Shown piece by piece: positions 1 through 10,435 of a stretch of DNA of 64,000 nt. This DNA comes from Rugalucina vietnamica. Taxonomy: Eukaryota; Mollusca; Bivalvia; Lucinida; Lucinidae. Each line of letters starts with the position of its first letter. The first letter of the stretch is position 1. The position numbers and the translations under genes were made by a program. The DNA lies in assembly GCA_964017185.1 (NCBI GenBank), contig OZ024874.1, positions 52,852,856 to 52,916,855 on the forward strand, given 5' to 3'. The notes under the pieces are model-generated. The model had not been told where the DNA came from. It did not search any database and was given only the letters and a program-made list of their open reading frames with translations.

Positions 1-144
1 ATACTTGTAATGCATATTTAAATCGTTTGCTGTTTGTATGTTTAGTATTATGTATGTTTGTATGTAGTTGGTAACAATCCTGTTTCTGGATTTCAAAACC
101 AATAAAGATATTTGATTTGATTTGATTTGATTTGATTTGATTTG
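1..144 (+). repeat. 3' tail of a LINE-like retroelement, (TTTGA)n
   Basis: An AATAAA lies just before a run of TTTGA units at about 111-144. A short pentameric tail after a polyadenylation-like signal is typical of CR1/L2-like non-LTR retrotransposon 3' ends. No reverse transcriptase is visible because the window starts here, so the family is inferred from the tail only. Confidence 0.45.
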
Positions 145-654
145 GAAAATGGAAATTTTTAAATGACGTCACTTAATTAAGCTGTTAAAGAGGGTCGTTC
201 GGAAAGTTCGAATAATTAATCAATAATTTGGGTTCCAATATTTCCCTTTTCTTTCAGTTTTCTTTCAACATTTAAGATTAAAGTGTTACATGTAGTTCAC
301 GCACAGCAACTTTCTAGTTCATTAGGTGAAAATTATGAGGTACTCTCGAATACAGTTTATTGTGACGACATGCATGCGCATGCATGCACTTCAACTCAAG
401 GGAAACAACAACGATATCAATTACCACAATATACTCTTAACTGAATTACTTTCCCTAAACGACGATCGACGTCATCGGATAGTATCAGGTCAGTCTGTCT
501 TCAATTTACACTGACATAGAAACCAACTCACGTGTAAATTTTGTTTTTCCGAATATCAGCAAAACTTCTTTAGTAAGTAGATCTACTTAGGACCTTAAGG
601 AATCTAAAGCAGTGTGGATTCTTGCTACAAAAAAAAATGTAGATAATGAGCTCC
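145..654. other. no recognisable feature
   Basis: AT-rich sequence with only short, unsupported reading frames. I see no exon, repeat family or hairpin I can defend. Confidence 0.4.
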
Positions 655-848
655 CTGCTCCCTGAAAGAAAAATGACCTTTCTCCCCAGCTTCCTAAAAT
701 GTTTTTCCTCAACCCCCTGCTCCCTGCTCCCTAAAACCCCAAAAAGTTATGCTATCTCCCCAAATCCCTGAAAATAAGTGACCCTTCTCCCCAAATCCCT
801 GAAAATAAATAGCCCTTCTCCCTGTATCCCCAAAACTCCTGGGAGGGC
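655..848. repeat. CTCCCTG-type degenerate minisatellite, copy 1
   Basis: Imperfect units of the form 'ctccctgaaaa..tgacctttctcccc' follow one another. The same kind of array recurs at 27985-28190, so this is a dispersed family rather than a unique array. The long frames across it on both strands come from its low complexity and are not taken as genes. Confidence 0.6.
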
Positions 849-862
849 CTCGACAGTCGTCA

Positions 863-1108
863 GGAAAACATGTCCGTGCAATAAATACCCCTTTAAACCC
901 CAATTGTATTCAGTAACATTGGGGTATAAAGGGGTATACAATTTTTCTTATTCAAATTTGTTCCGAAACATGGCTTGTAGGTACTCGTTAGAACTGCCTC
1001 AGCGAGGCGGTTCTAATGTGTACCCACAATCAATGTTTTGAGCAAAAATTTTAAAATTATCAAAAATTTCATATGAAATTCTCTGTATATTGCATGGGCA
1101 AGTTTTCG
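863..1108 (-). mobile_element. hairpin-centred MITE, family H, copy 1
   Basis: The two ends are imperfect inverted repeats (GGAAAACATGTCCGTGCAAT on the left against CGAAAACTTGCCCATGCAAT read inward from the right). The middle, around 990-1018, is a hairpin built from TTAGAACTGCCTC and GAGGCGGTTCTAA. Related copies occur at 1666-1917, 13360-13620, 27205-27330 and 47785-47880. There is no coding capacity, so this looks like a non-autonomous DNA transposon. The superfamily is unknown. Confidence 0.55.
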
Positions 1109-1429
1109 TAATGAAAGGCTCAAGGAACTTAGATCGATAGGTGATTAGGTAGATGATGTTGCAATCAGGCTTTAATTATTGTACATGGTCACAGATTTGC
1201 ATCAATATTTGAGTGATGTAATCACTATATTTTCCAATTCGAATATCATAAAGTACAATAAATGATTATGACAGAATAAATACTGAAGTTGAATATCATC
1301 GTTTCAAAATATCCTCGATACAACAGTCACTATATATCTGGTGTAACGTTACGGTGCACTGACGAGAACCCCCTAACCAGGGTATAATTTCAGTCACAAA
1401 CACTAGCAAAAGAACACGCTGCAATGCAA
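1109..1429. other. no recognisable feature
   Basis: AT-rich spacer with no supported gene or repeat. Confidence 0.35.
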
Positions 1430-1525
1430 ATAACCCCAAAAAAGAGATAATTTGGTTGTTCTAATCGTGTAGCGGATCTGCTTCGCATAAGCATTAATCT
1501 GGTTTTCTCATGACGCGGCTCACTA
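1430..1525. repeat. partial copy of MITE family F
   Basis: Ends in GGTTTTCTCATGACGCGGC and contains 'ggatctgcttcgcataagc', both shared with the better copies at 43864-44060 and 48400-48590. Only one half is recognisable. Confidence 0.45.
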
Positions 1526-1665
1526 ACCACCCAAATAAACAACAGTTTGACTCAACCACTTTCTTGTGTAGGCTCAGACCTTCTAAGCGTTTTAAAACCA
1601 GTATTCAGTCGTTAATTTTTGTCTAGCGTCATTAGCAGGCTTTTTTGCTCACGACCCCAACATTA

Positions 1666-1917
1666 CGAACACTTGCTCATGCAATATACAGAGAATTTTT
1701 TCAGAAGCAAAAATAATAATAATAAAAAAAAAAAAAATCACATTTTTAACATTTATGCTCAAAACATTGATTGTGAGTACACGAGTACCCACAATCTATG
1801 TTTTGGATCAGAATTAAGAAAAAAGGTATACCCCTGCACCCACCCACCCCCCTTACTTTAATTTTTCGATAAAAAAGGGGGTTTAAGGGGGTATACATTT
1901 CACGGTCATGTTTTCCT
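1666..1917 (+). mobile_element. hairpin-centred MITE, family H, copy 2
   Basis: Opposite in orientation to copy 1. It begins with 'cacttgctcatgcaatatac' and ends in 'cacggtcatgttttcc', the two family termini. The central hairpin is a different, shorter one (GATTGTGAGTAC / GTACCCACAATC). Interior A-rich runs and a C-rich stretch near 1830-1850 have expanded. Confidence 0.5.
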
Positions 1918-1927
1918 AATGTGAAAA

Positions 1928-1951
1928 GGCGGGGGGGGGGGGGGGGGGGGA
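1928..1951 (+). repeat. poly-G tract
   Basis: A run of more than 20 G is read directly, next to the end of family H copy 2. A G-run this long could form a quadruplex and is prone to length error. A second, shorter G run lies at about 3352-3365. Confidence 0.9.
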
Positions 1952-3030
1952 GTGGGGTCAAATGATCGATTGCATACAACCATTGACATTGGCTGATTGT
2001 TCGGTTTCTGCTTAATATGAGTGTGCAAACTGCTAGGCAAACGAACCGGTGTGGCAAGACTCGAAGTCACTTGCAAGGTTTTGTGACAAAAAAAAGTATG
2101 GACGAAAGTCACAGGAAAAAAGTCACAAAGCTAAAATTGTATCCAATACATGTGGTTAACATGGGAACGAGCTCCAAAAGAGATAGTTGAAATGTTCCGG
2201 CAATGGTAATTTCGAGATTGTTCCAAAGGTAACCAGAAATAGGTCTCAGTGGTTTCGTGAATACATTCGACGTATTTAATGAAAGAGGGTTGATTATCGC
2301 AAAGTTGTTCCATTCAAAAATAATTTGTCTATGATCACGACACAAAATGACGGTTGAAACAGAAAGTATTTCCACTATTTTTATTATCAATTATTACCGA
2401 TTCTGTTTGGTGCTTTCATAAAGTGAATATAGCGAAATTAATTCGATTTCAACCATTTTTTGCGGCGTATGTACCGCGAGATTATCTTTACATTGAACAG
2501 CATTGCGATATTTTTTCTGTTTTCACTAACATTCCAAAATCTTCACAAAAACTTTATTCCAACCTTTATTGCCATTGGAACCAAAGTTCACTACCTCTTT
2601 TTTGAGCTAGTTCACATCACGGTTTACCACAAAATTAAAGAATACTATGCCGCATGTTCATCGCTTCAGACACAGACAGTAAGATAATGTGTCGTTAATA
2701 TATTTGCAACTTTCAAAAGCATGTTTTTGTTTTGATTTATTTATCAGATGACCACCAATCAATAATCATGAGTCGCCGCATGAAAAATCGAAACGGTCTA
2801 TGATACATGATACTGGACCAAAATATTGAAAATTGAAAAAGGCCAATTAAAACCGTTTTCGTTCGGCCATAAAAATGTGGCCAGGCCCATGCCGAACCGC
2901 ATATTTTACAAGTTTAAATTTGAGCGATTTAGAAAGAAACCCCAACCTTCTAAGAGAGGAGAGGAGGAAGCGTACGGACCACCTCATCGCATTTCTATTC
3001 ACATGTATACTTATCATTCAATACATGTAT
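1952..3030. other. no recognisable feature
   Basis: Frames of up to 93 codons are present but have no recognisable motifs, splice context or repeat homology in the window. Treated as intergenic or intronic. Confidence 0.35.
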
Positions 3031-3036
3031 GTTTTA

Positions 3037-3262
3037 GGCGGCCCCGTGGCTAAAAGCGCTGATATTTCATTACCGCACTTTATCATTCGATCATCCCGCC
3101 GCTATGCGTGATGTGGGTTCAAACACCATACGGACCACACATGAGACAAGCCAAGTTCTGCATGAGTGTGCCAGGTTTTCGTCCCATCTGATACAATCTA
3201 CTAATTGGTCCGTCTCATGTGAGCTGAAATAATATTGAAAGGGACGTAAAACTGAATAAAAT
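3037..3262 (+). mobile_element. tRNA-derived SINE, older diverged copy
   Basis: Starts with GGCGGCCCCGTGGCTAAAAG, shows a degraded B box (GTGGGTTCAAACACC), and continues with 'gagacaagccaagttctgc' and 'gaaagggacgtaaaactgaa'. These match the intact copy at 52583-52857 part for part, with an internal deletion in the body here. Only a short AATAAAATA remains of the tail. Confidence 0.75.
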
Positions 3263-5210
3263 AGGTTTAAAATACAAGAGTCAATCATAAAGTCAATAAA
3301 ACAGCGTGATCGACCTTGGCGATATTACAATATCATTCAGTGAGCGAGTAGAGGGGGGGGGGGGGTCATTGGTCGCACCTGCACATCACTAATTGGATTC
3401 CATTTCACGTGCTGCATGATGACATGCTGTTGTATTGATCAGTTGCATATTTCTGTCCATATAGAGCATATAGAGATTTTAATTTTCACTTCAAAATTGC
3501 ATAAAGTGATACCGATTTGAACTGAAATCGACTGTCTTGAAATTTATTGAATGTCCCTTATCGCAGAGTTATGACGTCAGCATCTGGAGGTCAATTTGCG
3601 TCATAACCAGTTCATGTTTGGATTGTTTATTTATAAAAAGAAGCAGGAACAGACATCATTTATGCGATTTCATTACAGGATTATGTCTTTGAAGTAAGTT
3701 TTGTTACTCAGCATTTTGTGACACATCTTTCCTTTCACATTTGAGTCGATAATGTCAGCATGTTGGTGGCGTGAATCAGGCTGGGAACTTGTTTTTGACC
3801 GCCATTATTGACTTTTGGAATGAGGCCATTGAGGGTACGTTCACAAACATTTGCAAAGAAAAATGACTCCAATGCTTATTTTTCGGAATTTTTGGGTGCA
3901 AATGGTCGAAAAATTGATCTTGATCGTGAAATAGGTGTCCAAATGGGAGTAAAACGTTTATTTAAGCCTGAATTCGTTATTTTCATCTGTTTATTGGTGC
4001 GACTGAACCTTACTTTCGGTTGAAGAAAAAAGACACAAAGACCAAAAAATATTGAGAAAAGTGCATCTGTCGATTTGCAGAAATATGTGCAGGAAATTCT
4101 CTGAAAGTCTCAGAAAAATTTGAAAGCCTATATATTACAGGCGATTGCTGCAAATGAAGGCACTGATTGTCGATTCGTTTTGAACGCCAAAGAAATCGAA
4201 CGTTTTTCCGTTGCTATGCACATGAAAATATCCTTGCGAGCGGCCTCTGCGTATCTGCTGATTTAAAGACATAACGCCATTAAACATTAATTTTATACGT
4301 CCAAAATATTAAGCGCCGGCGCGCGTATGACTTAAACGCTAATGTGCGTCTGCTCTATATGTCACATACTGTGCCTATCTGCATCTAAATGGTTTTGTCT
4401 TGTAGTATTCTTCGTCATAAAACACGCTCATATGTGACGTTCAGTGCGATTTTGGACTTGTGGAGATTCGACGTCGACGTCACAAAACAGGATTGAATGC
4501 TACGTCATGAAATTGCATGCAACATCGATTGGATTTTTGTCGCACTGGGTCACTAGTTTCAAAACGCTGTATAATAAGAAACATAAAGCCTTCTTGCAAG
4601 AGTTTTAGTTTCTAATTCTGTAATGTTTAAGCAATTCATATTTGCATGAGGACAATATGACATGACACTTTTACTCGATGTATCAAACTTTTTCCATGTC
4701 TTTAGATCAAAAAAGAAAAAAAAAAAAAACAAAAAAAACGCAAAGTGAGGACGTTGAATGTTTTAACTTTTCAAAATCCGTTAAAAAAAAATATAAAAAT
4801 ATTGTAAAATGAAATCTGAATTTCCGACGTTTGAATCCACAAGACCAAAAATTCCAGATACTGTCACATATATGTAATAAGAAACTGTTATTAATAACGT
4901 ACACAAGGGGCGCAAACAGCAAAACATTCAACACCAAAATATGAAGTAATTAGAACGACAACAGAAGAACCTTGGAACGGTCGGTGATATAAAATTACTC
5001 GATTACTCGAGCTTTTGATGTTTATAGTAAATAATTCTAACATGGTTTACTTGACGTATAGGACGATCACGTACGTATCAAGGTTGCATTACATGTATTT
5101 TCATGATGCCAGTCGGTTAAGTTGCAGCATGTGTCACATTGGCGTGGGGTTTGGGGATGTGTGCGCAAGTAGGGGTTCCAGCGAATCCTTCTTTTTGACC
5201 AAAATGCTTT

Positions 5211-5213
<3 letters not shown>
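3263..5213. other. mostly no recognisable feature
   Basis: No gene is supported. Positions 4930-5000 ('gaagaaccttggaacggtcg', 'gatataaaa') resemble part of the intron repeat at 59440-59500 and 62600-62650. Otherwise this is featureless AT-rich DNA. Confidence 0.35.

Positions 5214-5262
<49 letters not shown>
5214..5262 (+). repeat. poly-A tract (49 bp)
   Basis: Uninterrupted A run. Similar tracts occur at 12969-13014, 23019-23056, 27331-27361, 43167-43216 (as T), 52817-52857 and 61658-61718. Only the 52.8 kb tract is demonstrably a SINE tail. Confidence 0.9.
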
Positions 5263-5267
<5 letters not shown>

Positions 5268-5477
5268 TTTAGGTGAAAATATGAAGACGAAGTCCATTGA
5301 AATCCAAGATCCGCCCCAGTATCATGTTAACGTCATTTTCCTTTAAAGTTTGGTATGAAACGTGGAAAATGGCAATCTCTGCAGTTTAATTGAAGCTATT
5401 TGATAATTTGAGACTAAGTTTTTATAGCACTGATTCTGGATAGGTTGCTGTGGTGATTTAAAAAGGTGCAATTTCTA

Positions 5478-6267
5478 TTAAAGTCTCATTATACTTTCAA
5501 TCAATTTTATATGTGAAAAATATTTTTTGGGTTATAAGTTACGTGCTAAAATGGTGCCTAAACATGGGCATTACAATTCTCATTTACGCGCTTTAATTTG
5601 AGCTAAAATTAAGGGAAATACCTTAATTTTGCTTCATTTACATTTTTCGTCTTTAGCCAAATTAATAAAATGAGTTAAAGGCGTGGCTAGAGGCGTGGAA
5701 ACGTAGTAGGCTTGCGCACTCAAATAGTCTCGCGTCATCTTTAAAATATAAACAACATGTATCCATGAGCGGTTCGTCAATGTGGAGGCAATAATTTTAG
5801 AAGTCAGTGATTCTTTATATGAAGGAGAAGCTTAGGGAAGAGGAGGAATATTATGCGAGGTCCCATGACGAGGCGTCTTCAAAACTTCTAGACATGTGGT
5901 AAGGGTTCAGTCTCAGTTCTGTTTATCAAACATGTATAAAACTAAAAATAACCCATGTATATTGAATGCTTTTAACTTTGTGCATCCTGCTTAAAGAGCC
6001 AAGATGCCCCATGAATGGACGTGGATATAAATCTGTTGAATCGCACATTGTCCAGCATGCAAATTTAGACATTGTAACAATTGAAAGTGGTATAAGAACA
6101 GGATTTTATTATTATGTACATGTACATTAATTTTAATTGAGGTTCACAGTGGGGTATGTCTACTTAAAGAGCTGACAAGAATTCGCTTCTAAAAAAACAT
6201 TAATAATAACAAGTGTCGAGCTGTACTTTGAGATTTTTATCGATAATCACAGATCATCACACTGTTG
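5478..6267 (+). repeat. duplicated exon-bearing block, copy A, left part
   Basis: Nearly collinear with 11350-12135 and, inverted, with 23280-24099. It contains a short open exon at 5819-5898: ATG, an acidic stretch (LREEEEYYARSHDEASSKLL in both A and B), then TG|GTAAGG as a donor. Its 3' end carries one copy of a 14-bp target-site duplication (6254-6267), where a LINE split the block. The block may be a fragment of a duplicated host gene or an unrecognised transposon. Confidence 0.65.
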
Positions 6268-8248
6268 GTTTAAACATATTTTATTTCATGATTATTTACA
6301 ACATAGACATACATACATAAACTACAAGAAAACACATCTGAAAAAGGATAAGAACGGAAGCAAAATTGCTTATTTTGTTCTTCTCCTATGATGGATTGAC
6401 ATTTTTTCTATATTGCCGTAGGTATTCTATACATAATATCATGAAAAGGTGGTTTAGCATTTATAGTAAGAAAACGAAAGAAAGAGAGGATAGATAGTAG
6501 ATTCGATACAAACAAATCTCTTGAGTGAAACCTCTTAACCTGTTAATTCAGTCTGAAATATATTCTGTTATTTGAAGCTTCTTGAAAGTGGGTATGAAAC
6601 AGAGGTGAAATTAGGAATGAAAAAAATATCTAATTGAAAACAAATGAAAAGAACAATGTTTAAATGAGATTGGGTGCACACAAATAAGCCCAGGGGAAAC
6701 GCGGGAAGATACATTGAAATTACAGTCGTGCCCTTGATAGGTATGTTTAACTAGTTATCAAAGCGCTTGGTGTCGATGATGTATTTTTGAACTTTTTGAA
6801 ATATAGTCGAATTAATGTCATCGGACAAGAGGGTATCACCGGAAAGAATAAGATTTAGTGTTACATTAATGTGCTGTGGTAAGCTAGTGAACAATTCTAA
6901 ACGGTGGTTTGCATAAATTGGACATTCAAAAAAGTAGTGATAGGTGCTCTCAATTCTTCCGCAATTACACTGGGGAGATACAACTATTTTCTTATCGAAA
7001 AGATCTTTATTTAAGCTACTGCACTTAGTGCGAAGACGAGTATGTAGCATTTGACCTCTCCTGCTGCCGTTGTAAAAATACTTAGGAACACGTTCTCTTT
7101 CTCTGTTTAAATAGTGTTTGAAGGTATTAACATTACCAATCTGTCTTGTTTCAGATGTCAGATTATTCCAGTCCCTGATAGTAGACGGCAGAAAAGAGTT
7201 GTGATATAAAGCTGTTCGCGTGTATATAGTTTGAAGGTCATTCGAATTCCTTAAGCTGTACCTTGTGGATTGGCCTACTGTCTGAGGGACAAGATCAGAA
7301 AGATATTGTGGCGTCAAGTTGTTTTTCATTTTAAAAAAGAGAGTAAGCTTGTGGTCATTGCGTCTTTTCTGAAGGGAATCCCAATTAATTTCGTTGTAAA
7401 GTGATTCAAGAGATACTAAACGAGTAGTGCCAGTAGCTATTCGGGCAGCTTCATTTTGAATCTTCTCTAATTCGTCTTTCTCATATTGGGCGCAATTGTC
7501 CCAGACAACGTCTCCATATTCGAGAATCGGCCTGATGAATGAAGTGTATATTGTTTCAAGAGATTTACGATCAAGTTTAAATTTAAGTTTTCTCATTACA
7601 TTGATTCGTGCCCAAGCCTTATCTTTAATATATTTTATCTGGTGGTGCCAAGATCCATCATGAGAAAAATGTAATCCAAGATGTTTGTGTGAATTGACTT
7701 CTTTAATTTCGTGATTTTGCATAAAAAGTGGAGGATGAGCAGGTTTGTCAGTCTTCCGCGTCATGATAAGAGAATTTGTCTTGGGTGGCTGAAATGTAAC
7801 TAGCCATTGATCAGCCCAGTTGTCAATTTTCATGAGATCCGATGACAGTATTTCGGCTGATGCGTCTGGATCTGTTACTATGATATAAAGACTGGTATCA
7901 TCAGCAAAGAGTCGAATATTAGAACCAATGTCAGTAACAATGTCATTAATAAATATCAAAAAAAGTAATGGCCCTAGGACTGAGCCCTGTGGAACACCGG
8001 CTTTGGTATATGACCATTCGGAATAAACACCAGGAAGGACAACTCTCTGCCTTCTTTCAAATAAGTAATCTTTAAACCAGTCGAGAATATTATCTGAGAT
8101 ACCACACGCCTTGAGTTTGTGTAACAAGCCAGCATGCCAGACACGGTCGAAAGCCTTTTTAATATCGCAAAAGATAACCCTGATTTCTTTTTCTTCATCC
8201 AGGGCTCGGCAAAATGTATTGTAGAGGAATGTCAACTGATCACACTGG
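6268..8248 (-). mobile_element. 5'-truncated non-LTR retrotransposon (Jockey/CR1-like group)
   Basis: The insert is bounded by a perfect 14-bp duplication, TCATCACACTGTTG, at 6254-6267 and 8249-8262. The uninterrupted site is visible in the sister block at about 12137-12150 ('tcataacactgtg'). On the minus strand the element begins abruptly inside the RT domain, as expected for 5' truncation during target-primed reverse transcription. It ends with an ATGAAATAAAATATG-containing 3' tail. It carries the reverse transcriptase described at 6751-8248. Confidence 0.88.
6751..8248 (-). CDS. LINE ORF2 C-terminal part: reverse transcriptase, 5'-truncated
   Basis: About 499 codons are open to the stop at 6751. 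Visible RT motifs are FCDIKKAFDRVWH (palm block with catalytic D), AGVPQGSVLGPLLFLIFIND, and FADDTSLY, the catalytic box in the F-A-D-D form usual for Jockey/CR1-like clades. A thumb-like region follows (FIRPILEYGDVVW), then the SLQKRRNDHKL segment and a C-terminal zinc-knuckle-like CNCGRIESTYHYFFECP. The endonuclease and first RT blocks are absent. The frame stays open upstream into flanking DNA to about 8331, but those residues are not element sequence. With no promoter or start of its own it is not expected to be autonomous. The uninterrupted frame suggests a young insertion. Confidence 0.85.
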
Positions 8249-8780
8249 TCATCACACTGTTGCCCATAGCCAGTAATGTTCTTGTCATTTGTAACCACGC
8301 TCCCCCGGAATATGAGCGGGGCTTTGACCAAAGTTTGGCCACGGCGGCGTGGGGGAAATATCTGGGGTTTGCTTTATATAGGCATAAAGGTTGGTGAAAT
8401 GAAAATATAGCAGGCAACGGGGGAAAACAGCAGTGGTTTTACCAACAACGAGCAGTCCCCACAGGGTGGCTTTAAGCAGGGATTTGCTGGACCAAACGTC
8501 AAGGTCCCCGCTATTCACCGGGGTTAAGAGTTAGGGCCTATGTTACAAATGACTAGTGCATAACAACAATGCATTCACGTAATATTCCATGTAATGATTT
8601 TATCGTTTTAGGCATTCAATGCCTATCAAGAGGGCCCAGATGTAAGTTCTATTTTCACTCTCACGCAATATATCCAATACGTCACATTCAATAGCTATGG
8701 TCATGTCGGGTCGGTGCCTCCATTTAATTGGACTTCTTCCAATCATTTGGAAGTCGTTATATGCACTCGTGGGGTGGGAT

Positions 8781-8822
<42 letters not shown>

Positions 8823-8890
8823 AATGTTTTGCTAACGTGGCTTTCTCTCATTTTCATTTTTCATTCTTAATCTTTTGAAGTTAGTCTACA
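8249..8890 (+). repeat. duplicated block, copy A, right part
   Basis: Collinear with 12140-12792, from 'ccggaatatgagcggggctt' to 'gttagtctacaag', after which the two copies diverge. The small second exon seen in copy B (12480-12536) has lost about 25 bp at its front and about 15 bp at its end here, so this copy cannot encode the same peptide. A (CT)n microsatellite at 8783-8821 is shared with copy B. Confidence 0.65.
8783..8821 (+). repeat. (TC)n microsatellite
   Basis: Perfect dinucleotide run, also present at the equivalent place in copy B (12679-12719), so it predates the duplication. Confidence 0.95.
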
Positions 8891-9100
8891 AGATTAGTTT
8901 CGCAATAAGGGTCCCTTAAGTGGTGGTAAACAGCCGTGATCATGAAATCTATTAGAATTATTTTGGATGAACCTAATCCAACTAAATACTTTTCTTTCTT
9001 TATTGTTGTCCAACATCTGCATTATTACGAGAAAAACCTTGAGAAATACATGCATGAACATTCGGTTTAAAACGAATTACATTGTATGTAGAACATCTAC

Positions 9101-9271
9101 CTATCGGGCTGCAAATTGGCAGGGCAACAGTATCCCAGAGGCCGGTGGTCAAACAGGTAGCAAAACCATAGCCAAGATACCCTGTATCACATACTACCTC
9201 CGCTACACCGCCATACAGGGTGGAACTGTCAGGTGTCAATGATCCATGGAGAATTGGTGGTGTACCGCAAT
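9101..9271 (-). CDS. CCP (sushi) domain exon
   Basis: A 171-nt exon on the minus strand runs from acceptor TTTCAG to donor GTAGAT, with phase 1 at both ends, so it encodes exactly one CCP module of 57 residues. Cysteines at residues 2, 28, 40 and 54, tryptophan 46, and the DCGTPP opening and CDTGY block fit the sushi fold (two disulfides, C1-C3 and C2-C4). CCP modules mediate binding in complement regulators, lectins and adhesion proteins and act outside the cell. It is the most 3' exon seen, and its phase-1 donor requires another exon further left that I could not find. Whether it belongs to the 44-64 kb gene is open: direction and phase agree, but 35 kb separates them. Confidence 0.85.
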
Positions 9272-9679
9272 CTGAAAGGTATATATTTAAACTGAATCAA
9301 AATCGCCGATTCAGAAAACGTTAAAATGCCTATGAAAAGGCACATCTATTTTTTTTCCTATTTTACTCTTCCTTAGGAAATAAGGTAATAAAAATCGAAA
9401 AAGAAAAACAAACAGCACAAAATAACTAATTTTAAAAAGACAAAATGGAGATTGAAAACAGTAGGCAGGATACTCCTGTCGGTGGCTCGTGACATCTCTC
9501 CACATGAGAGTGGAGCGAGGTATAAAGTGTAATGGAGTGTAGGTTAGCTAGCTAATATAGTAAAAAGCTGCTGCTATAAACGGAATTCAAATTAAAGAAC
9601 TTATATTACTGAATAAAATATCAATTAAATGTAACCGTGATAAATAAATAACACGAAAATGAATCATTATTTCACTTAC
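9272..9679. other. intron between two CCP exons
   Basis: A 408-bp intron on the minus strand with no repeat I recognise. The short frame in it has no domain signature. Confidence 0.5.
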
Positions 9680-9850
9680 CTTTCGGCTGACATGTGGGTA
9701 AAGTATCCCAGTTTCCATCAAACAAGCAAGTGGCGACATTGCTGCCTATGACCTCAAACCCCGGATCACATTCCACGGTGGCTCTTCCGTCGAACACCGT
9801 GTCACTGCCGGTAGTCAGGCGTCCGTAAGGTATGTCAGGTTCCCAACATT
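9680..9850 (-). CDS. CCP (sushi) domain exon
   Basis: A 171-nt exon between acceptor CACTAG and donor GTAAGT, phase 1-1. It encodes one CCP module: cysteines 2, 28, 42 and 54, tryptophan 48, opening CWEPDIPYG in place of the usual CG. The third residue is W rather than G, the only such case in the window. It would splice in frame to the exon at 9101-9271, and also to the EGF exon at 45439-45573 if the broken exon at 44.7 kb is skipped. Extracellular binding module; ligand unknown. Confidence 0.86.
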
Positions 9851-9885
9851 CTAGTGTGAAATGAATAAGTTGCAACTGAATATGC

Positions 9886-10240
9886 GTACGAACATTATAC
9901 TTAATTATACTATGCAAATTAAATTTAGCAATTTTCGTAACATTCACCAGTCTCTGCACATAATGAATCAAGTCATATTTGGGAATATGGACGTAAGTGG
10001 TAACCTTTCGGCAAGAACTTTCAAGCGAAAATTTTCGAAAAAATCAAACCTTACGGCGATACTGACGTGACGTTACAATTTAAAACACATGATCAAAACT
10101 TGCAGGTCTGCTTAAAGTGGGAAACCCGCCAAAATCATGCTTAAGCAACTGTTTAGTCTTCGAAACAAAGAAAAACATTTAAAACGTTTGGAAAGAAAAT
10201 TTTATCGCCGAGAAACAAAGATCGTAAGTTTTTGAATTCG
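9886..10240 (+). repeat. dispersed repeat D, copy 1
   Basis: Matches 20765-21095 in the same orientation. Shared blocks include 'aatttagcaattttcgtaac', 'gtaagtggtaacctttcg', 'ccttacggcgatactgacgt', 'atgatcaaaacttgca' and 'tgcttaagcaactgttta'. No coding content or terminal repeats identified. Confidence 0.7.
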
Positions 10241-10263
10241 ACGTTTTTTTTTTTATTCTATTT

Positions 10264-10435
10264 TTTTTTTTTTTGGAAGAGGCTAATGACAAACGTTTGT
10301 CAATAGCGAAAACACGTTAAATCTGCTATTTACAAACGTTTGTCAATAGCGATTTTTCGATAAAATCGCTAATGACAAACGTTTGTCAATAGTCAAAATT
10401 ACGAAAAATCACTATTGACAAACGGCTATATTTTT
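10264..10435. repeat. array of 26-bp palindromes with GACAAACGTTTGTC core
   Basis: Three full palindromes and several half-sites occur in about 150 bp. The outer arms read GCTAAT or GCTATT on the left and AATAGC on the right, around a 14-bp perfect core GACAAACGTTTGTC. Half-sites continue at 10430 and about 10590. The outer arms, and the following 'gatttta/ttcg', are shared with the array at 29622-29765, which has a different core. Confidence 0.75.

Noticed and set aside
709-941. Overlapping open frames on both strands
   Set aside because: They run through the CTCCCTG minisatellite and the family H MITE; composition is repeat-driven and no domain is visible.
1746-2112. Minus-strand frames of 68-103 codons with polyproline
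   Set aside because: They translate the poly-G and C-rich tracts of a MITE.
8249-8331. N-terminal extension of the truncated RT frame
   Set aside because: The target-site duplication at 8249-8262 shows that this part is flanking DNA, so the first ~28 codons are not LINE protein.
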